Source of the DNA: JAADHY01 sp964428935
GTDB taxonomy: Bacteria; Planctomycetota; Planctomycetia; Planctomycetales; Planctomycetaceae
Length of the DNA: 10,984 nucleotides
NCBI GenBank assembly: GCA_964428935.1
Contig: CAYSAG010000172.1
Span: 1 to 10,984 of the forward strand
Direction of reading: 5' to 3'
Each line of letters begins with the position of its first letter. Positions within the stretch are counted from its first letter, which is position 1. Positions 1-7,215 of this stretch are shown piece by piece. The position numbers and the translations under genes are program-made. The notes beneath the pieces are model-generated. The model was given only the letters and a program-made list of their open reading frames with translations, was not told where the DNA came from and searched no databases.

Positions 1-28
1 CCACGCTCCGTCGTGGCCGCTGACGGTT

Positions 29-56
29 CGTGTCTTGAGGCCAGTTCAAGACGACG
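29..56. repeat. inverted repeat / hairpin
   Basis: A perfect 7-bp inverted repeat, GTCTTGA (32-38) and TCAAGAC (46-52), surrounds a 7-nt loop. With one unpaired base (G53) the stem extends by CGT (29-31) against ACG (54-56), giving about 10 pairs. There is no T-run on the 3' side of either strand, so it is not a classical intrinsic terminator. It could be the 3' hairpin of a transcript entering from the left of the window, or chance. A weaker 5-bp hairpin, CCACG with CGTGG, lies at 1-16. Confidence 0.4.
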
Positions 57-419
57 CGTCCGGTCGCTCCAAAACCCGCGAATCCGTGGAGGAACGCGGA
101 TGAATTGCCGGACACCCTCAATTATGTCGCAGCCTGCGGCAACACCGCCGGAACGCTCTGGCCCGAATGGTGCGCCACCCTCTGGCCGAAAAACCGAGGC
201 CGAACGCGTGCGTTCTGGGCAGCCAAACCGGGAAGACGAAGCCAGCGGGGGCTTAGGAGCGAGGGCACGGCACAGCGAAGCAATGTGCGTGGCCGGAGAC
301 TCCACCTCCTGGTTGGCACGCTGCAGTTGTTTGGCCGCTCGTGCGTGCTCACGGCCGACGGGCAGCATTGGGAACGAAGCGGGGTTGGAACCGGTCCTCT
401 GTCGGCGCGGGCGGCCAAA

Positions 420-484
420 GGCGCTCTTCGCCGATTCGGCGTGCGGCAAGCACGGGTTGCAGTGTGGTGCAACGACCACGGTCG
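420..484. repeat. run of consecutive short hairpins
   Basis: Short inverted repeats follow each other almost without gaps: GGCG/CGCC (420-423, 429-432), CGTGC/GCACG (440-444, 450-454, 5-nt loop), GTTGCA/TGCAAC (456-461, 468-473, 6-nt loop) and CGAC/GTCG (473-476, 481-484, sharing one base with the previous stem). The 6-bp one is perfect. Such a run in a gene-free stretch could be part of a structured RNA. Stems of 4-6 bp are also common by chance in GC-rich DNA, and I recognise no known RNA family. Confidence 0.25.
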
Positions 485-977
485 CGGTTTGCCCGGTCCA
501 CTTTGTCTTGGGACGTGAGAGTGCCGCTGGGTGTCGAGTTTGAAGATGCCCGGTCGGTTTGCGGTGGCGGTGTGGAGTGCCGAGGGGCGAGTATTTCGCA
601 TTGTCCGTGCGCCAATTACAGGACGGGCGGCGGTTCGAGCGGGACTTCGTGCTGCGGGCGTGGGACCAGGTTCGATCTTGAAATCGGTCGCTAGGTTAGT
701 GGAACGCGTCGTCCGGCCGCGGTAGGATGGACCGGCGGTCTGGCGAGGCCACCCTGGCGGGTCGGCGTCGAGGAGGGGCACGGGTCGGGTCGAGGAGGGA
801 CGTCGCGGAGCCGGCAGGTCCTGTCGACGAGAGGGCTGCAGCGAACGCTCCCCCGTGCGGTCGGGACGAGACGAGCCGACGCAGGAGTTCCTGGACGGCG
901 ACGGCGGCTTCGGTCGGCCACGACCGGAATGACTCACGGCACGTCGAGCCGGTACAGCGGCTCAAGCGGGTCAAGAC

Positions 978-987
978 GGAGGAGGAA
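978..987 (+). promoter_or_regulatory. ribosome binding site fixing the start at 995
   Basis: A purine-rich GGAGGAGGAA block lies 7 nt before the ATG at 995. The in-frame upstream ATG at 929 has no such motif, and starting there would place a 22-residue Ser/Arg-rich extension before the signal peptide. The motif therefore favours 995 as the true start. Confidence 0.8.
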
Positions 988-994
988 CCGAGCA

Positions 995-3967
995 ATGAGA
1001 AGCCTGGACTTGCAACGACGGACACGCGGACGGCAGCTCGGGCGGCCGTGGCTGCTGACGGTCGCCGCAGCGGTGTTTGGGGGCTTGTTGATTGGCGGAG
1101 CGGCGACGGCGCTCGCGGAGGCCGTCACGGTGCCGGCCAATGGCGTGTCGCTGCAGGTGCACTTCGGACTGAAAGACCGGGCGGAGACGGATTGGAGCGG
1201 CCAGTTGCGACTTTCTCGCGGCTCGGTTGTCGGCATTCAGGTGGTTCCGTCGCAGAACGGCACGGCCGAAGGGAACACGTGGAAGGTTCGCACGCGAGAA
1301 AACCGCAAACGACGTCGTGTCAGCATTCACGACCCGGTGCCGCCGAAATGGCTGCGCCCCAGTCTGCTGGTCACTCTGGACGCTCCGGCCGACGCCACCG
1401 TCAGGTTTCAAACGCCGCAAGGTGAGTTCTCGTTGCGGTTGTCGGAGCTTCGTCTGGGGCAGCCGACTGAGTTTCTGCAAGGGCAGGTGAGCGTGGAGCT
1501 GGTTCCGCTGTCGGTTCAGTTGACGAGCGGTCCGGAGGACGAGGACTGGCCGGACGCGACTCGGGCGGCGGACGGCACGGTCTGGGTGGTCTACACGGCG
1601 TACCGCCACGCCGGCCCGCTGGACGCGCAGGCCATTCACCGGACGCGAGACTTCCGGTCGCTGAAGCCGACGGGCAACGGCGACCAGGTGCGGCTGGTGA
1701 GCTTCGACGGTCGGCGTTGGAGCGAGCCGTTGAACGTGACGAAGCACGGCCTCGACGTCTGGAGGCCGTCGGTCGCCGTGGACGGCCGCGGGACGGTGTG
1801 GGTCGTTTGGAGTCAGCAAGTGGACGGCAACTGGGACCTGTACGCGCGGGGCTTCCAACCCTCTTCGAAGGCTTGGACGCCCGTCGTTCGGCTGACCGAA
1901 GCAGCCGGAGCGGACTTGGACGCCGAGGCGGTCGTCAGTCCGGTCGACGGTCGCGTGTGGGTGGTTTGGCGGGGCTGGCGCAACGGCAGCTTCGACATTT
2001 TGCTGACGCAACTGACGTCCGACGGCCGCTCGACGGGCGAGCGGGCCGCAGCCGCCAGCCCGGCCAATGAGTGGTGGCCGGCGGCGGTCTTCGATTCGAA
2101 AGGGCGGCTCGTCGTGGCCTACGACACCTACCGGCGGGGGAATTACGACGTGGAGCTGGTTTGGGACGCGGCCGGTCAGTCGCCGCAAACGGTCGACGTG
2201 GCCGCAACGCCGCTGTTTGAAGCCCGTCCCAGCCTGGTCGTCGACCGCCAAGACCGCGTGTGGGTGGCGTTCGAACAAGGCGGGCAGCAATGGGGCAAGG
2301 ACACGGGCATGCGCTGGCGTGGCCGTCGCGGCGAGCAGCTCTACTGGCAGCGAGACGTGGTCGTTCGCCAAGTGGAACGGGGCCGTCTGGCCGGTCAGGC
2401 GGCCGGCACGGTCCCCGCTCCGAAAATCAAACGCGAGTACCCGGTCGCCGAGACCAAACGAATCAGCCACCCGCGGCTGGCTCTGGACGACAGCGGTCGG
2501 CTGTGGTTGCTGTTTCGCCGTCACCCGAACACGTCGGGAGGTGGGGAGTCGTGGGTGAGCTTTGTCACGTACCACGACGGCGACCGCTGGGTGGAGCCGG
2601 TGCCGTTGGCCAATTCCGCCAACCTGCTGGACAACCGCCCGGCCGTTTTGTCGGCAGGGCCGAACCGGCTGCTGGTCGTGCATTCTTCGGACGGCCGAAC
2701 ACGGGGCACCCGCTCGGCCAAAGACAACAACCTGTTCTGCAGCTTGGTTCGAGCCGGAGGAGACGGGCTGACGGCTCGCCCCGCTCGCTCGCCCAACCTG
2801 GTCGCCCTTCCTCCCGCGCCGGAACCGGTCCCGGCGGTGCACCCGAACGAGAACCAAGACGTCCAACGCATTCGCAACTACCGAATCACCGTGGGGGGAA
2901 AGACGTACCAACCGGTTCGGGGTGAGTTTCACCGTCACACCGAGCTGACGTCGCACCGTGACATGGACGGCACTTTGCAGGACATGTTCCGCTACGCTCT
3001 GGACGTGGCTCAAATGGACTGGATTGGCAACGGCGACCACGACAACGGCTACGGCGTGGAGTACTTGTGGTGGCTGGTCCAGAAACGGACGGACATGTAC
3101 CACCACCCGCCGCGTTTCATGCCCATGTTCACGTACGAGCGGAGCGTGAGTTACCCGTCGGGGCACCGGAATGCCATGTTCGCCGTCCGGGGCATTCGTC
3201 CGCTGCCGCGAATGCCGGGCGGCCGGGCAGCCCTGTTCGGCACACCCGAAAAGGGAGCGCCGGACATCAAGACCTTCTACGCGTACCTGAAGTACTTCGA
3301 CGGCATTTGTGCCTCGCACACCAGCGGGACGGGCATGGGCACCGACTGGCGAGACAATGACCCGGAAGTCGAGCCGGTTGTTGAAATCTACCAAGGGCTC
3401 CGGCACAGCTACGAACACCAAGGCGCTCCCGCCACCGCCTCCGGTCCCGCCGACGCCATTGGCGGCTACCGCCCCGCCGGCTTCGTTTGGAACGCTCTCA
3501 TGAAAGGCTACCGATTGGGGTTCGAGTCCAGCAGCGACCACTACTCCACTCACATTAGTTACGCCATTGCTTGGGCCGAGGAGCGAAGCCGCCAAGGCAT
3601 TCTCGACGCCTTCAAGAAGCGGCACTGTTACGCGGCGAACGACAACATCATTCTGGACGTCCGGTGCGGTGAGCACCTCATGGGCGACGTCTTTCGCCTG
3701 AAAGGCAAGCCCACGCTGGACATTCACGTCATTGGAACCGACCGCATTGAGCGGCTTTCCATCATTCGAGGCGTGGGGAACGACAAGCCGCGCTACGTCT
3801 ACGACGGCAAACCGCAAACGCGGGAAGTGAGGCTGTCGTGGACGGACGCCGACGCCGTTCCGGGAAAAGTGAATTACTACTACGTGCGGGTGGAGCAGGT
3901 CATTCCCGAGGGGGGTTACGGAGCCTTGGCGTGGTCCAGCCCTCTGTGGATTCGCGTGGAACCGTGA
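995..3967 (+). CDS. exported beta-propeller / PHP (DUF3604-type) metal-dependent hydrolase
   Basis: A protein of 990 residues. Residues 1-41 form a signal peptide: an Arg-rich n-region, a hydrophobic run from 19 to 40 and an ALA cleavage site. From about 190 to 565 come six or seven repeats, each with an Asp/Gly turn followed by a strand such as VWVVY or VWVVW (about 196-200, 268-272, 321-325, 372-376, 421-425, 503-507, possibly 557-562), as in BNR/sialidase-like propellers. From about 640 to 900 lies a PHP-like domain with the expected metal-binding pattern: HRH 646-648, GDHD 680-683, E715, GHRN 723-726, SHTSG from 774, E797, and DHYSTH 848-853. A C-terminal beta domain with a YYYVRVEQ strand ends the protein, as in DUF3604 proteins. 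PHP domains usually hydrolyse phosphoesters, but DUF3604 substrates are unknown to me. The product should act outside the cytoplasmic membrane. The gene stands alone, convergent with the next one. The domain call is firm; the substrate is open. Confidence 0.94.
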   Translation: MRSLDLQRRTRGRQLGRPWLLTVAAAVFGGLLIGGAATALAEAVTVPANGVSLQVHFGLKDRAETDWSGQLRLSRGSVVGIQVVPSQNGTAEGNTWKVRTRENRKRRRVSIHDPVPPKWLRPSLLVTLDAPADATVRFQTPQGEFSLRLSELRLGQPTEFLQGQVSVELVPLSVQLTSGPEDEDWPDATRAADGTVWVVYTAYRHAGPLDAQAIHRTRDFRSLKPTGNGDQVRLVSFDGRRWSEPLNVTKHGLDVWRPSVAVDGRGTVWVVWSQQVDGNWDLYARGFQPSSKAWTPVVRLTEAAGADLDAEAVVSPVDGRVWVVWRGWRNGSFDILLTQLTSDGRSTGERAAAASPANEWWPAAVFDSKGRLVVAYDTYRRGNYDVELVWDAAGQSPQTVDVAATPLFEARPSLVVDRQDRVWVAFEQGGQQWGKDTGMRWRGRRGEQLYWQRDVVVRQVERGRLAGQAAGTVPAPKIKREYPVAETKRISHPRLALDDSGRLWLLFRRHPNTSGGGESWVSFVTYHDGDRWVEPVPLANSANLLDNRPAVLSAGPNRLLVVHSSDGRTRGTRSAKDNNLFCSLVRAGGDGLTARPARSPNLVALPPAPEPVPAVHPNENQDVQRIRNYRITVGGKTYQPVRGEFHRHTELTSHRDMDGTLQDMFRYALDVAQMDWIGNGDHDNGYGVEYLWWLVQKRTDMYHHPPRFMPMFTYERSVSYPSGHRNAMFAVRGIRPLPRMPGGRAALFGTPEKGAPDIKTFYAYLKYFDGICASHTSGTGMGTDWRDNDPEVEPVVEIYQGLRHSYEHQGAPATASGPADAIGGYRPAGFVWNALMKGYRLGFESSSDHYSTHISYAIAWAEERSRQGILDAFKKRHCYAANDNIILDVRCGEHLMGDVFRLKGKPTLDIHVIGTDRIERLSIIRGVGNDKPRYVYDGKPQTREVRLSWTDADAVPGKVNYYYVRVEQVIPEGGYGALAWSSPLWIRVEP

Positions 3968-4100
3968 CCGACAGGGCAGGCAGACCCGCAGAACGGGAAG
4001 ACGACGCAAACGGAAAGGCGTCGGGGTGAAGGGGGGCGAGTGAGCGCACAGCGGACGTTCGGCGCGACGCTGGTTCGAGCGAGCCGGCTCCGCGCGCCGA

Positions 4101-4121
4101 CACCGAGCCGCCGACGCGGTG
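4101..4121 (-). terminator. weak hairpin just past the ECF cluster stop
   Basis: CACCG (4101-4105) and CGGTG (4117-4121) form a 5-bp inverted repeat with an 11-nt GC-rich loop, starting 3 nt beyond the TGA of the last minus-strand gene of the cluster. It lies in the 157-bp gap between two convergent genes, where a terminator is expected. No T-run follows on either strand, so this is a guess from position. A perfect palindrome, GAGCCGGCTC (4081-4090), lies beside it. Confidence 0.25.
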
Positions 4122-4124
4122 GCC

Positions 4125-6140
4125 TCAGTCCGTCGGCAACAGCTCCACGCCGACCGTCACCGCAGTCGCTCGCTCCGACAAGTCGACGGCCAAGTACGCG
4201 AAGTCGGCTGCTTGACAAAGGTCTTGCAAACGGCGGAGCCGTTGCTGGACGGACCGGCGTCTTGACGCGGACCGCCCACCCAACAGCTCCACCAACGCCG
4301 ACTCCCGTTCGGCCAGCCACTGTCGGAGCTGCCGAAGGTCGGCCAACACAACCTGGTCGGCTCCTGCGGGCACGCGGCGAGCGGCCGCTGGCAAGGCCGA
4401 CTGCTTTTGCTCCGTCGCCGCTCGCCCCCCTGCCGGGCTCGAGCCGGCCTCCAGCACGCGTCGCAGCGCCGCCCGGCTGGTGGCCAGCAGCAGCGAGGAC
4501 GAGTGCCACGCGTAAGCCGGCTGGCCGTAAGCGAAGTTTTCCAACCAGTGAAGCTGCGTCGGCCCGAAGCGTTCGCTTCGCAAGTAAGCCACGGCTTTGT
4601 CCGAACGGGCGTTTTGCAGTGTCGCCAGCAAGTTGCCCGCCGTCAGCAAGGCGTTGTCGACGGCCTGACGCAGCGTCAGTTGTCGGCCGGCCGCGTCAAC
4701 TGTCCGTTCCGGGTCCACCGGCAGTCGAACGACGACGTCGAACGGCAGCGTCGGTTCTGGTCGAGAGGCCGCTGAAAGGACCAACGCCTCCCACCGTCCT
4801 CGACAGGCCGGCAACAACTGGTCGAACGGGTCCAGCCCCAGAAGCAAGCCCGTCAGCACGCGCCGGCCGGACTGCCAGTCGCGACGCTCACGGGGCGACA
4901 ACAATTCTTCGAACGCCTTCACGCTGCCCGGCCGCACGGCAAGCCGACCGTAGGCGGCCAGAAACACACCCGTAGGACAGTTCGTTGGAAGTCCGCCGAC
5001 CCCTTCCAGGTCGGAGCCCGCCGGTCCAGACGTCGCCGGCGTGACAGCCTGCCACCGCGCGGCCACTTGCAGACGCACCCCGCGGCCGCCCACGAAGTCC
5101 AACCAACCGGTCAGCGAACGGCACTGTTGCCACAGCCGAGTGAAAGCCCGGTTGCCCTCGGCTGCCACGTCTCGGTCCCACGCTCGCGGGTTCAAACCGA
5201 CGACCACAGCCGCCGACGCCGGAACGTTGCGGACGTCCGAGAACCAGTCGGAACGGCTCAGCGGCCGCTCTCCGTCCTCACGGCCCCGACCGTTGGCCAA
5301 GTCAATGGTCCGACGCAGCGTCGGTTCGTCGTTGGAAAGAACCAAGACGGGCCCCAGCAGCCAGTAGAAGAACGGCCGAGCCGGCTTGCCCGCCTGAGAA
5401 CGCTTTTGCCAACGGAAGTACGTCTGGCCCTGGTACTTCACGGACGTGGCCTGTCGCTCGTCCACGTCCTGCCACACCTGCAGCAGTTCCTTCAGCCGCC
5501 GCTCGCTGGCCGCTCGCGTCAGCAGCACGACGTTCGGCTCGGCGCCCTGCCGCGGCCACACGCCCAAAACGACCGACTGTCCGAACAAGTCTTCGACCAG
5601 TTGACGGAACGGACGGTCGGCCAGCGTCTCGACGTACGCCGCTGCGGCCTTCAACTGACGAAAGCCTTTGCTGCCGGTCCAGGCGCGGAACGCTTCGAGC
5701 GACTGCAGGCGGCGGTAAAGCGGCGAGCGTTCCAGCAGTCGGAGCTGGCCGCGCAGGTCTCGAACGTGGACCACCAGTCCGACGTCGTCCGGCACGAGAG
5801 CGGTCAGGCTGTTCGCAACGGGCGGCGCTTGCGCGGTCGGCGCCGGCTGCGCCGCTCGGTCTTTCGTTCGCTCGGCGGAACCGGCAGCAACGTGTTGAGC
5901 CGCCCAAACGGGAGCCGACACAAGCAAGACCAGCCCAAGGCTCCCCAGCACGCAGGCCACTCGGACGACCCAGGCCCACCTTGCGGCTCGGTCCGGCTGA
6001 CCAGACCGTCCCCACTGCTGCGACGGCTCTCGGACCGGCCGCCGGACGACCCCGACCGCAGGCGCCTGGCGTCGAACGCCGACAAACCGACCGCGGACCG
6101 CCAACAGCCCAGACCCAACGACGTGCAACACCAGCGTCAC
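4125..6140 (-). CDS. membrane-anchored extracytoplasmic protein of the ECF cluster, DUF3352-like
   Basis: A protein of 671 residues from a GTG start at 6140. A basic cytoplasmic stretch (about 1-54) precedes one hydrophobic segment (about 55-81, ending in APVWAA) that could be a membrane anchor or an uncleaved signal. A low-complexity Ala/Pro/Gln linker follows (about 91-110), then a long outside domain that opens with LVPDDVGL (115-122) and HVRDL (125-129). That opening resembles planctomycete proteins annotated as DUF3352 or hypothetical; I know no enzymatic activity for them and see no catalytic motif. The gene is last in the cluster, after the anti-sigma factor, so a role in sensing or answering an envelope signal is inferred. 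The frame also opens further upstream with a TTG at 6284, which would add 48 residues and overlap the anti-sigma gene by 35 nt. I prefer 6140 because a strong binding site precedes it. There is no internal methionine and only one isoleucine. Confidence 0.85.
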   Translation of the reverse strand: MTLVLHVVGSGLLAVRGRFVGVRRQAPAVGVVRRPVREPSQQWGRSGQPDRAARWAWVVRVACVLGSLGLVLLVSAPVWAAQHVAAGSAERTKDRAAQPAPTAQAPPVANSLTALVPDDVGLVVHVRDLRGQLRLLERSPLYRRLQSLEAFRAWTGSKGFRQLKAAAAYVETLADRPFRQLVEDLFGQSVVLGVWPRQGAEPNVVLLTRAASERRLKELLQVWQDVDERQATSVKYQGQTYFRWQKRSQAGKPARPFFYWLLGPVLVLSNDEPTLRRTIDLANGRGREDGERPLSRSDWFSDVRNVPASAAVVVGLNPRAWDRDVAAEGNRAFTRLWQQCRSLTGWLDFVGGRGVRLQVAARWQAVTPATSGPAGSDLEGVGGLPTNCPTGVFLAAYGRLAVRPGSVKAFEELLSPRERRDWQSGRRVLTGLLLGLDPFDQLLPACRGRWEALVLSAASRPEPTLPFDVVVRLPVDPERTVDAAGRQLTLRQAVDNALLTAGNLLATLQNARSDKAVAYLRSERFGPTQLHWLENFAYGQPAYAWHSSSLLLATSRAALRRVLEAGSSPAGGRAATEQKQSALPAAARRVPAGADQVVLADLRQLRQWLAERESALVELLGGRSASRRRSVQQRLRRLQDLCQAADFAYLAVDLSERATAVTVGVELLPTD

Positions 6141-6148
6141 GGTTTGGT

Positions 6149-6156
6149 CCTCCGCC
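6149..6156 (-). promoter_or_regulatory. ribosome binding site before GTG 6140
   Basis: Read on the minus strand this is GGCGGAGG, ending 8 nt before the GTG at 6140. The alternative TTG at 6284 has only a GAGG about 12 nt away. The motif decides the start of the last gene of the cluster. It leaves a 109-bp gap after the anti-sigma stop at 6250. Confidence 0.6.
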
Positions 6157-6249
6157 TGCGCGGCCTTCCGAAGCAGCGTGAAAGAACCGACCAGTAGCGA
6201 CGAGAACAGCTCGTGCCGCCGGCGTGGCCTGACGAAGAGCCCCGGCCCG

Positions 6250-7215
6250 TCAGGACGTCGGCGGGAGCGGCAGCGTTTCAGCAAGAATGTTCAACGCCTC
6301 GGTCAGGTCGCGTCGGACAGACGTCAGCGGCCGCCCCAGTTCCCGCGGCAGCTCCAGCCCCAGCTCGGACCCGTTTTCGTCCGGCTCACTGCCGCGTGAG
6401 CCGTCGGACGGCCACAAAGTCCACGACAACGACACGCCAATCCGCCGCGGCTCCGGCTGCGGCTGTCGACCGGCCGCGTCGGGCTGCTCGACGGAAGCCG
6501 TTGGCTCGGTCGAGCCCGTCGCCGTCGAGCCCGTCGGTTCCGCGTTGCCGAACAATGAGCGAAGTCCGGCCAAAAGTTGTTCGCTCACCCGACCTGCCGA
6601 CTCTTGCCGACTCCACTTGTCTTGGCCGAGGCTCGTCCGGCCGTTCGTAGCTGCGAGGCCGGACTCGGTCGGACGCACAAAACGGCCTTGGCTTCTTGAC
6701 GCGAAACCGCCTTGGCCGTCGGTCGAGCCGAGCAGAAGCGGCCGCGCGGGCTGCTTGGGCGTCGCGTGTCGGACGGCCGAACCGACGACGGCGTCTGGGC
6801 CGAACGTCCACCGCGCCGCCGGACGGCTGCAAAGGAACAGTCCGACGGCAACCAGAGCGGAAGCCACAGCGGCCCACGCACGCCCCGACCGTGCCGCTCG
6901 GACGGCCGCACCTCCAGGCCGAACCGGCCGCTCGTCCGCCGGGCCCGACGCGGCCGGCACGACCGCTTCGCCTGCTGGCCGCTGCGCGTGGGCACGTGCG
7001 GAGCGGGCTCCCGCCTGCTCCGGCACGCCGAGCGGTCCCCAGCTGGCTTGGTGAGCGGCCCACAGCCCGGCCACGTAGTCCAGCCAACGGGCCTCCCTCA
7101 GCCGCTCGGCGCACGCCGCACAGCTCAGCGCGTGTGCCTCGAGCAGCGGGTCTTGCAGTTCCGCCCGCGTCTCGACTAACCGTTCCAAACGTTTTTGGAA
7201 CTGGTCACAGTTCAT
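6250..7215 (-). CDS. ZAS-type zinc-binding transmembrane anti-sigma factor
   Basis: A protein of 321 residues starting at ATG 7215. The N-terminus has the zinc-binding anti-sigma pattern C3, H28, C32, C35 (H-x3-C-x2-C), which in the ZAS family wraps the sigma factor and keeps it from RNA polymerase. One hydrophobic segment (about 113-130) should span the membrane. The remaining ~190 residues would lie outside and are mostly low-complexity, with a short TGSTA/TGSTE tandem repeat and a more ordered C-terminal end rich in Leu and Arg. The start overlaps the sigma gene by 11 nt and has no binding site of its own, so translation is probably coupled, giving matched amounts of both proteins. Release may follow cleavage or a conformational change driven from the periplasm; the sequence does not show which. 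After the initiator there is no other methionine. The family call is firm; the signal is unknown. Confidence 0.93.
   Translation of the reverse strand: MNCDQFQKRLERLVETRAELQDPLLEAHALSCAACAERLREARWLDYVAGLWAAHQASWGPLGVPEQAGARSARAHAQRPAGEAVVPAASGPADERPVRPGGAAVRAARSGRAWAAVASALVAVGLFLCSRPAARWTFGPDAVVGSAVRHATPKQPARPLLLGSTDGQGGFASRSQGRFVRPTESGLAATNGRTSLGQDKWSRQESAGRVSEQLLAGLRSLFGNAEPTGSTATGSTEPTASVEQPDAAGRQPQPEPRRIGVSLSWTLWPSDGSRGSEPDENGSELGLELPRELGRPLTSVRRDLTEALNILAETLPLPPTS
6509..6535 (-). repeat. two-copy 15-nt tandem repeat in the anti-sigma gene
   Basis: The 12-mer GTCGAGCCCGTC (plus strand) occurs at 6509-6520 and again at 6524-6535, a period of 15 nt, so each unit is five codons. It encodes the TGSTA-TGSTE repeat in the outside linker of the anti-sigma factor. 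The in-frame period means that copy-number change would lengthen or shorten the linker without breaking the frame. Confidence 0.7.

Larger units (their letters stand above)
1..994. other. gene-free stretch, no convincing coding region
   Basis: About 1 kb with no supportable gene. Several frames stay open here on both strands, the longest on the minus strand from 937 to 122. Their translations are rich in Arg, Pro, Ser and Gly, have no recognisable domain, no ordered hydrophobic pattern and no good ribosome binding site, so I read them as chance open frames in GC-rich DNA. A small plus-strand frame at 546-725 is slightly more protein-like but uses codons that the clear genes here mostly avoid (GTA, TTA, ACA, AGG) and has only a poor upstream purine run. 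The stretch contains short inverted repeats (29-56 and 420-484, listed separately). Its right end must carry the promoter and leader of the gene at 995, but I could not identify a promoter. Upstream of position 1 is unseen, so the far left may be the tail of a neighbour's untranslated region or a decayed gene. Confidence 0.6.

Noticed and set aside
13..543. 176-codon plus-strand open frame, and another at 105-518
   Set aside because: They overlap each other, have irregular composition with scattered Cys, no recognisable family and no convincing binding site.
546..725. Possible small protein of about 59 residues
   Set aside because: Somewhat protein-like, but it uses codons that the clear genes here mostly avoid, such as GTA, TTA and ACA, and lacks a clear binding site.
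122..937. 271-codon minus-strand open frame in the left gene-free stretch
   Set aside because: Arg/Pro/Ser/Thr-rich throughout, with no hydrophobic pattern, motif or good start; it fits a chance open frame in GC-rich DNA.
1..994. Possible tRNA, RNase P RNA, tmRNA or SRP RNA
   Set aside because: I looked for a T-arm with CCA end and for the conserved cores of these RNAs on both strands and found none.
971..4009. 1012-codon minus-strand open frame opposite the propeller-PHP gene
   Set aside because: Its translation is rich in Arg, Val, Pro and His with no domain, signal or binding site, while the opposite strand has a clear signal peptide, repeats and metal ligands.
5067..6197. Long plus-strand frame opposite the last ECF-cluster gene
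   Set aside because: Gln/Arg/Pro-rich shadow of the minus-strand gene, which has an anchor, a family-like opening and operon context.
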